Shown here: one piece after another, positions 38,672-46,173 of the stretch
How positions within the stretch are numbered: position 1 is the stretch's first letter
Layout: each line of letters opens with the position of its first letter
Source: Pragia fontium DSM 5563 = ATCC 49100
Lineage (GTDB): Bacteria; Pseudomonadota; Gammaproteobacteria; Enterobacterales; Enterobacteriaceae
Length of the DNA stretch: 64,000 bases
Assembly (NCBI RefSeq): GCF_900112475.1
Contig: NZ_FOLW01000002.1
Coordinates: forward strand, 491,584 to 555,583
Direction: 5' to 3'
The notes under the pieces: model-generated
What the model was told of the DNA's origin: nothing
Databases searched by the model: none
Seen by the model: the letters and a program-made list of their open reading frames with translations, nothing else
Translations under genes and position numbers: made by a program

Positions 38672-39571
38672 ATGCCAATGTCAGGCTCACAATTAACAAC
38701 TAATTGGATTCGTATTGCGACCGAAGGCGAAACCATCGACGGCCGCAGAATAGAGGGCCAGTGGTTAATTGATATGGCTGATAGTTACGACCCAGCCGTA
38801 TATACCGCATTGATTTGGCCTGAACACGAACGCTGGTTGGGTAATTATGGAGAGATATTAGAATTACATTCTGAGAAGGTGGACGGATTGCAACGGTTAT
38901 TTGCAAAAATGTGCCCGTCAACTTATTTAATCCAAGCGAATAGAGACGGGCAATTATTATTCTGCTCTATTGAACCATCCGAAACATTAAATTTTAGAAA
39001 TACCGGAAAACCTTATTTAGAGGGTTTAGGTGTGACTAATTCCCCGGCCAGCGTTGGCACAGAAAGATTACGTTTTAATAGCAAAAAGACCGGGCGTTTA
39101 TATGGCGCACTGGAGCCATTAGTTTTTAGTGAAATAAAAGAAGAGGGCACGAAAGTGGCAGCAAAAAATAAAGATAAAAAGGGAGCAATGTCAAAAATGC
39201 GCCGCCTTTTTAGCATCGAAGATACGCCCGCAGAGGTGGAAGTAGATGGGGGCGACAAAACCCTAGAGGAAAAAGTCACTGCACTGGCTGAGGCGCTTAG
39301 CGCGCTTGATGTGCGATTAACCGCTATTGAAACCAAATCCGAAGCCACTGCGGAAGCCGTAACCGAGGTAGAGGAAACCGTTTCCGAAATGGAGACGGCG
39401 GTAGAGGAAGTCATAGAAGTTGTCGAGAGTGCCGAATTTAAAGCCCTAAAAGCGGGTTTTAAAGAGGTGGCCGGTAAGTTCTCAAAACTGGACGACGCAA
39501 TCACTAAATTACCCGCCGCGTTACTAACTAACGCCGGTGAAGATAAAGGCACTAATTTTAGCCTGGTTTAA
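38672..39571 (+). CDS. O: Capsid scaffold/protease (P2 gpO)
   Basis: About 299 aa; internal scaffold whose N-terminal half is a serine protease that matures capsid proteins and cleaves itself. The putative triad is visible: D in TIDGRRI, H in IWPEHERW, S in IEPSETLNF, matching the D-H-S order of gpO. The C-terminal part is a coiled-coil scaffold rich in Glu/Ala/Val (ATAEAVTEVEETVSEMETAV). Start MPMSGSQLTTNWIRIA chosen over an earlier frame-open Met. Confidence 0.92.
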   Translation: MPMSGSQLTTNWIRIATEGETIDGRRIEGQWLIDMADSYDPAVYTALIWPEHERWLGNYGEILELHSEKVDGLQRLFAKMCPSTYLIQANRDGQLLFCSIEPSETLNFRNTGKPYLEGLGVTNSPASVGTERLRFNSKKTGRLYGALEPLVFSEIKEEGTKVAAKNKDKKGAMSKMRRLFSIEDTPAEVEVDGGDKTLEEKVTALAEALSALDVRLTAIETKSEATAEAVTEVEETVSEMETAVEEVIEVVESAEFKALKAGFKEVAGKFSKLDDAITKLPAALLTNAGEDKGTNFSLV

Positions 39572-39603
39572 TCCGCGGCCGAAAAAAGATAGGAATTTAA
39601 GCA

Positions 39604-40638
39604 ATGCAACTAACAACGCGCGCGCGCGAACTTATTAATCAATATGCCTCGGCCCTGGCGCAAGGTTACGGCATTGAGCCGGGTGCCCTGACTAGCTATT
39701 TTTCGGTAACGCCACCGCAGGAAACCAAGCTACGTAATGCGCTACTGGAAAGCCAGGCGTTTTTAAAACTGATCACCGTCCAGGATGTGGATCAACTGTC
39801 TGGCCAGGTGGTAGCGGTAGGCGCAGCCGGTCTACATACCGGGCGCAAGAAAGGCGGCCGATTTGTTAAGCAGGTTGGTGTGGATGGTAACACTTACACG
39901 CTTGCGGAAACGGACTCTTGCGCACAGTTAACCTGGGCACTGTTGTGCGCCTGGGCGAATGCTGGCAGTGAAAACGAATTTTTCCAAAAAGTGAATGATT
40001 TTGCGAATGAATGCTTCGCCTTGGATCAGTTGCGTATCGGTTTTAACGGTACACACGCGGCAGAGGATACCGATCCGAGTAAATACCCGAATGGCGAGGA
40101 CGTTAACCGGGGATGGCACCAAATTGCCCGCGATTATGAAGGTGGTAAGCAGATCATTACTGACGCGGTAACGTTGGGGGAAGGTGGGGACTATATATCG
40201 CTTGATGCTATGGCCTCAGATTTAATTAACACTTTAGTCCCGGCTGAGTTTCGCGAAGATCCGCGCTTATCAGTAATGGTTGGTGCTGATTTGGTAGCGG
40301 CTGAACAGCATCGACTTTATCAAGCTGCCGATCGGCCGACTGAAAAAATCGCCGCGCAGTTGCTTGGTAATTCGATCGCCGCCCGCCCGGCTTATGTGCC
40401 GCCGTTTTTCCCTGGAAAACGGATGGTTGTCACGATGCTTAGTAATTTGCATATGTACACCCAGCGCGGCACTCGTCAGCGTAAAGCTGAGCATGTTGAC
40501 GACCGCAAAGCCTATGAAAGTAAGTATTGGCGCATGGAAGGCTACGCCCTGGAATATCCAGAGCTTTACGCGGCCTTTGATGAAAGCGCAGTAACGATTA
40601 AATCCGAGCCTACACTGGCCCCGTTTATGAGTGAATAA
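39604..40638 (+). CDS. N: Major capsid protein (P2 gpN)
   Basis: 344-aa HK97-fold capsid precursor. N-terminal TTRARELINQYASALAQGYGI (removed by gpO in P2) and conserved LSGQVVAVGAAGLHTGR and GKRMVVTMLSNLHMYTQRGTRQRK. It is placed between O and M as in P2. Confidence 0.95.
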   Translation: MQLTTRARELINQYASALAQGYGIEPGALTSYFSVTPPQETKLRNALLESQAFLKLITVQDVDQLSGQVVAVGAAGLHTGRKKGGRFVKQVGVDGNTYTLAETDSCAQLTWALLCAWANAGSENEFFQKVNDFANECFALDQLRIGFNGTHAAEDTDPSKYPNGEDVNRGWHQIARDYEGGKQIITDAVTLGEGGDYISLDAMASDLINTLVPAEFREDPRLSVMVGADLVAAEQHRLYQAADRPTEKIAAQLLGNSIAARPAYVPPFFPGKRMVVTMLSNLHMYTQRGTRQRKAEHVDDRKAYESKYWRMEGYALEYPELYAAFDESAVTIKSEPTLAPFMSE

Positions 40639-40640
40639 AT

Positions 40641-41345
40641 ATGTATATGTCGCCGGGCCAGCGTCACAAGGCACGCATTGAAGCAGAAAAAGCACTAAGC
40701 CAGGGTAAAGCGTTAAGCAGTCCCGACAGTATGCACTTGCAGCTAAATGCCCTGGATCGTGACGTTGCCCGGTGCCGCCGCCAACCGAATCGAGCGGAAC
40801 GCCGCAAGATGAAAAGGGATGAATTACTGCCGCGTTGGTTGCCAACGGTCGAGCAGTACCTGGAATCGGCGGCCGTACATATAAATCCCACGTTCGTATG
40901 GTGCATTGTGTGGTTGTTCGATGTGGGGGATTTTGACAGGGCACTAGATTGGGTCGATATCGCCATAGATCAGCATCAACCGGCCCCGGCTAATTTTAAG
41001 GGCACGCTGGCCAGTTTTACGGCCGATACCGTTCTAGCCTGGGCTGAGAATGAATTTAGCCTTGGCCATAGCGTTGAGCCGTATTTTTCCCGCACGTTTG
41101 AACAGGTGCGGGATAACTGGCGGCTACATGAAAAAGTCAGTGCGAAATGGTTTAAGTTCGCCGGAATGTTGCTGTTAAGAGATAAAGACGGAAAAGCCCG
41201 CGCCAGCGCAGTTAATGACATTGAAACGCTGGAGAAAGCCGACGCCTTATTAGCTGAGGCTCATGCATTTAATCCCAAGGTTGGGGTTATGACGATGCGA
41301 GAACGGATCGCCGCCCGTATCCGGTCGCTAGCTGAAACAAATTAA
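40641..41345 (+). CDS. M: Terminase small subunit (P2 gpM)
   Basis: 234-aa packaging endonuclease subunit that recognises cos with gpP. Conserved SPGQRHKARIEAEKAL start, and WCIVWLFDVGDFDRALDWVDIAI. Starts 2 bp after N. Confidence 0.93.
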   Translation: MYMSPGQRHKARIEAEKALSQGKALSSPDSMHLQLNALDRDVARCRRQPNRAERRKMKRDELLPRWLPTVEQYLESAAVHINPTFVWCIVWLFDVGDFDRALDWVDIAIDQHQPAPANFKGTLASFTADTVLAWAENEFSLGHSVEPYFSRTFEQVRDNWRLHEKVSAKWFKFAGMLLLRDKDGKARASAVNDIETLEKADALLAEAHAFNPKVGVMTMRERIAARIRSLAETN

Positions 41346-41448
41346 ACGACTACCGCAAGCCAAGCGGGCGCAGTCGAGGCAATGCGTTATTGATAACAAC
41401 ATTGGCCGTGGAAACTGGTCAGCCCGCTTTTTTATTTGAGGTGTATTG
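41346..41448 (+). other. Structured non-coding spacer in the late operon
   Basis: 103-bp gap between M and L, large for this otherwise overlapping operon. It holds AAGCGGGC near its start and GCCCGCTTTTTT near its end, with a nested CAATG...GTTATTGATAAC...CATTG palindrome between them. It could fold into one long hairpin ending in a T-run, i.e. a partial terminator or an RNA element. Confidence 0.4.
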
Positions 41449-41901
41449 ATGTTCAAGGCAAACGACAGGGAGTACAGCGAATCAATAATAACCAATGATG
41501 GATTTTGGCCTGATATTGATGTTGCTGATTTTGAAGTGTTTCGCACAATTCCCGGTGATATTAACCACAGTCAGATAGCCGCCGCATTAGTTGATTCGGT
41601 TGTAGAAATCAATCGCCAGTTGCAAGACATAGCCGCCCAAAGACGGGCGCAGGGGTATAACACCGCCGCTACGGTGCCGGGCGTGTCTGTTGATGGTAAA
41701 AACGAGTTAATTACTCAATACCAAAAAGCTGTATTCGCCCGCGCCAAAGCGGATTTAATTGGCGAGTACGCCAGTTTAGGCCGCAGTGAGGGCCACACCG
41801 GCCAGGATAATCCGAAAACCAAAGCCGATCTATTGGCGGAGGCTGCCTATACCGTACGCAATATTAAGGGATTAAAACGGGTTGGGGTGTCGCTGTTATG
41901 A
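41449..41901 (+). CDS. L: Head completion protein (P2 gpL)
   Basis: 150-aa protein closing the filled head. Conserved FWPDIDVADFEVFRTIPGDI near the N-terminus. GAGGT lies upstream of the ATG. It overlaps gene R by 4 bp. Confidence 0.9.
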   Translation: MFKANDREYSESIITNDGFWPDIDVADFEVFRTIPGDINHSQIAAALVDSVVEINRQLQDIAAQRRAQGYNTAATVPGVSVDGKNELITQYQKAVFARAKADLIGEYASLGRSEGHTGQDNPKTKADLLAEAAYTVRNIKGLKRVGVSLL

Positions 41902-42386
41902 GCCAGTTGGATAGTTTAGTAGGATTTATTAAACAGAACGTCCCTAAGCGCTATATGAATGAATTTGATAGCTGGATGGATGAACCGGTTTTAAAACGGG
42001 CACAAAAGGCGGTGGGCCTGAATCAACGGCGATTGGGGGTGCTGGTTTATAACGGGACGCTATCTTGGGGCAGATTTCCTTACCGCGAGTTTGATCCGCA
42101 AATCATTTTTGCCCTGATATTGGTTTGGTTGTCAGCTAATAGCCTTGATGAACAATTTCAGCCGGAAGAGCCGACCATTGATTTAGAAGTAAGTGACGAT
42201 AAAACCGCTGATTTAACTATTCAGGTTGGTTTAGTGGATGAAATCAATGTAAAGCCGGATGAAAAAGGCCAGATCCCGATCAAGGGTGAAAAGTACGCGA
42301 TATGTAGCCCAATTATCTGGACGGCGGAAGAGATTAGCCTGGTAAAAGGGGCCGCCCTGCGGGAATCCGTGAATGATTCGCGGTGA
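41898..42386 (+). CDS. R: Tail completion protein (P2 gpR type)
   Basis: 162 aa. Shares with gpR the short N-terminal helix region, a FDPQIIFALILVWLSAN segment corresponding to the gpR VPVLAWLRENQ part, and the place before S. In P2 gpR helps to finish the tail for joining to the head. Overlaps S by 14 bp. Confidence 0.8.
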   Translation: MSQLDSLVGFIKQNVPKRYMNEFDSWMDEPVLKRAQKAVGLNQRRLGVLVYNGTLSWGRFPYREFDPQIIFALILVWLSANSLDEQFQPEEPTIDLEVSDDKTADLTIQVGLVDEINVKPDEKGQIPIKGEKYAICSPIIWTAEEISLVKGAALRESVNDSR

Positions 42387-43035
42387 ACTGAGCCGCGCCC
42401 AACTGCGGACGCTCCAGGATGAAATAAAGCGGCATGAACTGCCACAGAAAAAGCGCCAGCGCTTGTTATGGCGGATTGCTAAATATGGCTTGATTGTCGC
42501 TGCAAAACGGCACCAGAAACAGCAAAAGAACCCGGACGGCACAGCCTGGAAAGCCCGGCGCCGCGGTAAAAAACCGATGCTAAAGAATCTGCCCAAGCTA
42601 ATAAAAATTAAGGAATTACCGGCGACAGAATCCATTAGATTGTATCTAAGCGGCGGTAATTACCATAACGGCGGGAAGGGCGTGGCGGCGGGTGTGGTGG
42701 GTTATGCCCATCACAACGGCATGAAAGCCACGATAAAAGCCGGTCAAATTAAAAATAAACCGGCAGCGGATAAAGCGACAAAAAGACAAGCTAAGAAATT
42801 AAGGGCATTAAATTATCAAATTCGTATTAACGGAAAATATAAAAAAGCGCCCTCAAGTTATATCACCAACAATATTAGTCAGGCTCAAGCCGGTTTATTA
42901 ATTCGTATATTGAAAAACAAACCGATTAAAAAGACCTGGAACATAGAATTACCCGCCCGCGTATTTATGGGCGTTAACGATGATGAATTAATGCAAATGA
43001 TTGCCCGCCAATTACAGGGCATGAATTACGGCTAA
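42373..43035 (+). CDS. S: Virion morphogenesis protein (P2 gpS type)
   Basis: 220-aa basic protein. The C-terminal LPARVFMGVNDDELMQMI matches the PARPFLG...motif of the gpS/Phage_tail_S family; the middle is Lys-rich (KNKPAADKATKRQAKKLR). Tail completion role by homology. Larger than P2 gpS (150 aa). Confidence 0.83.
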   Translation: MIRGELSRAQLRTLQDEIKRHELPQKKRQRLLWRIAKYGLIVAAKRHQKQQKNPDGTAWKARRRGKKPMLKNLPKLIKIKELPATESIRLYLSGGNYHNGGKGVAAGVVGYAHHNGMKATIKAGQIKNKPAADKATKRQAKKLRALNYQIRINGKYKKAPSSYITNNISQAQAGLLIRILKNKPIKKTWNIELPARVFMGVNDDELMQMIARQLQGMNYG

Positions 43036-43048
43036 TGAGGTAAAAACA

Positions 43049-44182
43049 ATGGCTTTCCCCGAAGTAACAATAAACCAGGTCAATCTCGGTCAGGGTGAAA
43101 ATAAGGAAGTCGAGAGAACACTATTATTTATCGGTGTTGCGACAGATGGTACGCCAGACTCCAATATCGGCAATGTGATCCCGGTTAATACGCAAACCGA
43201 TTTTGACAGCTTAACGGGTGAGGGGGCACTGAAAAGCGATCTCTTATCTGCTGTGGTGAACGCTGGGCAAAACTGGTTTGCTTATGTGTACATACTGCCG
43301 AAAGAATCGGGTATTCCTGCCGCTATTGAAGCAATTAAAGCGATCCAGTCGAAAATCCAGGTGGAGGGCGTGGTATCAACGATCCCGGTAAGCACCAAAG
43401 CAGAGATTGAGCAATTTAATAGCCTGCGGAGTGTTGTGGTATCTAAATTCGGTACATGGCAATGGTTTATGTTGCCGGTTGACGGCGCCAATGCTGGGGA
43501 AAACTGGGCCGCAGTTTATAAGCGTTTGGACACCCTGCAAAAAGGCGTTGCGGCGGCCGGTGTAATGCTGGTTCCGCGCTTATTTGGTAATGAAGTGGGC
43601 GCATTGGCTGGTCGGCTGTGTAATCGTTCAGTAACTATCGCTGACAGTCCCATGCGTGTGGAAACAGGCCCCATGTTGGATCTGGGCAGCGCTGATAAGC
43701 CGGTTGATGCTGACGGCGCAGAGCTGGGTCTGGAGACACTAATTGCCCTGGAGAGGGTTCGTTATAGCGTGCCTGCATGGTATACCAATTTTGATGGCGT
43801 CTATTGGTCTGACGGTCGCACCTTGGACGCCGAGGCCGGGGATTTTCAGGCCATCGAAAATCTTCGAGTCATTGACAAAATGTCTCGCCGTATTCGGGTA
43901 AAAGCGATCCGCCGCATTGGTAACCGTGCTTTAAACAGCACGCCCGGCAGCATTGAGCGCAACAAAATTTATTTTGCGGCGGTGATGCGTGAAATGTCCA
44001 AATCAGTATTGATTAACGGCGTTCAGTTCCCCGGCGAGCTTAAGCCGCCAAAGGATGGCGATATCCAGATCGTTTGGAAAACTAAAACCAACGTTGAGAT
44101 TTACGCGGTCGGCCGAACAGAGGAATGTCCGAAGGGGATCACTGCGTCCATTATGCTGGATCTTAAACTGGAGGATAAATAA
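43049..44182 (+). CDS. Tail sheath protein, DUF2586 family
   Basis: 377-aa contractile sheath of the DUF2586 type found in HP1-like phages in place of P2 FI. Start AFPEVTINQVNLGQGENKEVERTLLFIG and C-terminal KTKTNVEIYAVGRTEECPKGITASIMLDL resemble sheath assembly folds. The next gene (tube) overlaps by one base (TAATG). Confidence 0.85.
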   Translation: MAFPEVTINQVNLGQGENKEVERTLLFIGVATDGTPDSNIGNVIPVNTQTDFDSLTGEGALKSDLLSAVVNAGQNWFAYVYILPKESGIPAAIEAIKAIQSKIQVEGVVSTIPVSTKAEIEQFNSLRSVVVSKFGTWQWFMLPVDGANAGENWAAVYKRLDTLQKGVAAAGVMLVPRLFGNEVGALAGRLCNRSVTIADSPMRVETGPMLDLGSADKPVDADGAELGLETLIALERVRYSVPAWYTNFDGVYWSDGRTLDAEAGDFQAIENLRVIDKMSRRIRVKAIRRIGNRALNSTPGSIERNKIYFAAVMREMSKSVLINGVQFPGELKPPKDGDIQIVWKTKTNVEIYAVGRTEECPKGITASIMLDLKLEDK

Positions 44183-44634
44183 TGGAGCGTTTAAGCGGCT
44201 CGTCTTTTGATATCAACTATGGCGATGTAATGATTAATGTGGAGAACATTTCGTTAGACATTACCGATAACACCGCGGTGGCTAAAACTAACGGTATCCC
44301 GGATGGCCACACCAAAGGCGATAAATCGGCGGAAGGAGAGTTAGAACTAGATAGCCAGAATTTCAACTTATTATCTGAGGTCGCCGCCCGCGCCGGGTCT
44401 TGGAGTGATTTCCCGGTAGAGGATATTACATTTTATGCCAATACCGGCGAGGCTGAAATGAAAGTAACGGTATTCGGTTGCAAATTAGTGGTATCCGGCT
44501 TGCTCAGCATTGATCCGAATAGTGCTGATAAAAGTAAGCATAAAGTGAAGTATTTTTCGACATCGCCGGATTTTGTCCATATCAACGGTGTGCCGTACCT
44601 GTCGGCGCGCGATACGCGCAATCTGTTGGAGTAG
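44182..44634 (+). CDS. Tail tube protein, DUF2597 family
   Basis: 150-aa protein (RLSGSSFDINYGDVMINVENISLDITDNTAVAKTNGIPDG) of the DUF2597 type, always next to the DUF2586 sheath in HP1-like phages. Beta-rich, tube-like. Confidence 0.85.
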   Translation: MERLSGSSFDINYGDVMINVENISLDITDNTAVAKTNGIPDGHTKGDKSAEGELELDSQNFNLLSEVAARAGSWSDFPVEDITFYANTGEAEMKVTVFGCKLVVSGLLSIDPNSADKSKHKVKYFSTSPDFVHINGVPYLSARDTRNLLE

Positions 44635-44642
44635 TCGTAGTC

Positions 44643-44924
44643 ATGGACGAAATAGAAAAAACCCTGATCCGGCTTGGTATTTTCGGCGCCCTGATCGGCC
44701 TGGCCAAGTTGTTGGTTGGTGATGAAAAAATTACGTTTCGGCTGTTGCTTGGCCGGATATTGCTCGGCGTTGCCCTTGCTGTTAGCTCGGGTACGGTGTT
44801 GATTCAGTTTGAGAATTTAAGCGAGTTAGCGTTAATCGGCCTGGCTTGTACGCTGGGGATATCTGGTCAAACCGGGATCGAATGGTTATTAAAGCGAGGT
44901 AAAAGTAAAAGTGAAACTGAGTGA
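44643..44924 (+). CDS. Holin (LydA-type)
   Basis: 93-aa inner-membrane protein with about three hydrophobic segments (about 10-24, 32-50, 60-78) and a charged C-terminus (KRGKSKSETE). GLACTLGISGQTGIEWLLKR resembles the LydA/superfamily III holins. Overlaps the endolysin start. Confidence 0.8.
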   Translation: MDEIEKTLIRLGIFGALIGLAKLLVGDEKITFRLLLGRILLGVALAVSSGTVLIQFENLSELALIGLACTLGISGQTGIEWLLKRGKSKSETE

Positions 44925-45249
44925 AAAACAACAATTATTTGCCCAATTGATCGCACAACTTATTTTGTGGTCTGTCGATCACGGTTACCGCGTGACCTTT
45001 GGCGAAGCCTACCGCACCCCGGAACAGGCAGCGCTGAATGCCAAGAATGGCCGAGGTATTGCTAAAAGTTTGCACACTCAGCGCCTCGCCGTTGATTTAA
45101 ATCTATTTATTAATGGTGAGTACCAGACTGATAGCGCAGCCTATTTGCCGCTCGGCGAATATTGGGAAAGTATCGGCGGCAGTTGGGGCGGGCGCTTTTC
45201 TCGACCAGATGGCAATCATTTTAGCCTTGAGCATAACGGGGTGCGCTAA
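44911..45249 (+). CDS. Endolysin, M15 L,D/D,D-peptidase
   Basis: 112-aa zinc peptidase that cuts peptidoglycan stem peptides. Zinc/catalytic motifs SLHTQRLAVDL (SxHxxxxAxD) and DGNHFSLEHNG. No signal peptide, so holin-dependent. GTG start at 44911 inside the holin end. P2 itself uses a different lysozyme-type endolysin. Confidence 0.88.
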   Translation: MKLSEKQQLFAQLIAQLILWSVDHGYRVTFGEAYRTPEQAALNAKNGRGIAKSLHTQRLAVDLNLFINGEYQTDSAAYLPLGEYWESIGGSWGGRFSRPDGNHFSLEHNGVR

Positions 45250-45578
45250 TGCGTTGGCTTTTGGGGGCTGTGGTAGTGGCCTTTGCTGCCGGTTGGTGGT
45301 TTAGCCTGCAATACCAGGACAGCCAACAATTGTTAATTGAGCGCGCGGCCCGTAAAGCTGCAGTGGAGATACAAACATCTATTGCCGCTACGGCGCAAGT
45401 TGTGGAAAACAAACTACAGGATTTAAGAGCTAATGAACGGCACACCGAAAAAGTTATTCGCACCGAAGTGGTTAAACCGGTTTTTAATAACGTGTGCGCT
45501 ACTGATGATTATATGCGGTTGTTCAACGACGCCACCGAGCGAGACGAAAGCATATTATCAGGAAAATCTATTAACTGA
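45249..45578 (+). CDS. i-spanin (Rz/LysB-like)
   Basis: 109-aa protein: N-terminal transmembrane helix (LLGAVVVAFAAGWWF), periplasmic coiled coil (IERAARKAAVEIQTSIAATAQVVENKLQDLRANER). Contains the o-spanin gene in another frame over its last third. Start overlaps the endolysin stop (TAATG). Confidence 0.85.
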   Translation: MRWLLGAVVVAFAAGWWFSLQYQDSQQLLIERAARKAAVEIQTSIAATAQVVENKLQDLRANERHTEKVIRTEVVKPVFNNVCATDDYMRLFNDATERDESILSGKSIN

Positions 45579-45711
45579 GTGCCCGGAAGTATTACCCCGT
45601 TTAACCGGTACCACTGGCGCCGCTTTTGATGCCCTGGTGACGGCGTATAAATACTTATATTTAGATTGTGCCGTTAGGCATAACGCATTAATTAAAGAAA
45701 TCAGAAAATAA
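45433..45711 (+). CDS. o-spanin lipoprotein (Rz1/LysC-like)
   Basis: 92-aa outer-membrane lipoprotein: signal segment FLITCALLMIICGC with lipid-carrying Cys30, then STTPP. Starts inside the i-spanin gene in the other frame and runs past its end, the typical overlapping spanin pair that fuses inner and outer membranes in the last step of lysis. Confidence 0.82.
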   Translation: MNGTPKKLFAPKWLNRFLITCALLMIICGCSTTPPSETKAYYQENLLTECPEVLPRLTGTTGAAFDALVTAYKYLYLDCAVRHNALIKEIRK

Positions 45712-45724
45712 GGAATTGAATATT

Positions 45725-45985
45725 ATGGCTAAAGTTACTCTAGAAATCGGGTCTGTTGAATTGGTATTTAACCCGGAAGTCGAAACTTATAATAAATTTA
45801 TCAATGAAATGCAGATGAATAATAAAATGGCGCCGTCAACCAATTATATTCGCCGCATCGTCGATAAAAATTATAAAGACGCTTTAAACGATATTCTCGT
45901 TAATTCCCCGGGTGCCGCTTTGCAAATTGCCGCCGCAATTAATGACGAATTCGCACCGGAATTAGAAATCACCGTAAAAAAATAG
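45725..45985 (+). CDS. Tail assembly chaperone, short form
   Basis: 86-aa protein (MAKVTLEIGSVELVFNPEVETYNKFINEM) of the putative phage tail-assembly-chaperone type, directly before the tape measure gene. RBS TAAGGA. Its end runs into a 7-A slippery stretch just before the TAG; the -1 frame continues (see next entry). Confidence 0.82.
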   Translation: MAKVTLEIGSVELVFNPEVETYNKFINEMQMNNKMAPSTNYIRRIVDKNYKDALNDILVNSPGAALQIAAAINDEFAPELEITVKK

Positions 45986-46173
45986 AAACCCTAACCCGAA
46001 AAATTAGCGAAAACGGGTTAGAGCAATATTTAACATTGCGTCGTTATTATTTGCCTAATGAAACTGACGACGCCGAGAATTTAGCCCGCGCGGCCTGGCT
46101 TGATAATCATTTTGCCGAGAATATGCGGTTTTCAATTGCTAACGGCATTACCCTGGCATTTAACGGAAAATAA
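45976..46173 (+). CDS. Tail chaperone -1 frameshift extension
   Basis: Seven A at 45976-45982 sit as A-AAA-AAA in the zero frame, one codon before TAG. After a -1 slip the frame stays open for 63 codons (ATA GAA ACC CTA...) to TAA at 46171-46173, with protein-like sequence (ENGLEQYLTLRRYYLPNETD, ARAAWLDNHFAENM). The fusion would be about 149 aa. P2 E/E-prime and lambda G/GT work the same way. The stop overlaps the tape measure ATG by one base. Confidence 0.82.
   Translation, partial: KKIETLTRKISENGLEQYLTLRRYYLPNETDDAENLARAAWLDNHFAENMRFSIANGITLAFNGK

Noticed and set aside
39013-39552. 179-codon minus-strand frame within gene O
   Set aside because: Serine/alanine/threonine-rich mirror of the Glu-rich scaffold coiled coil; a composition artefact.
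40270-40944. 224-codon minus-strand frame over N and M
   Set aside because: Antisense to two clearly coding phage genes.
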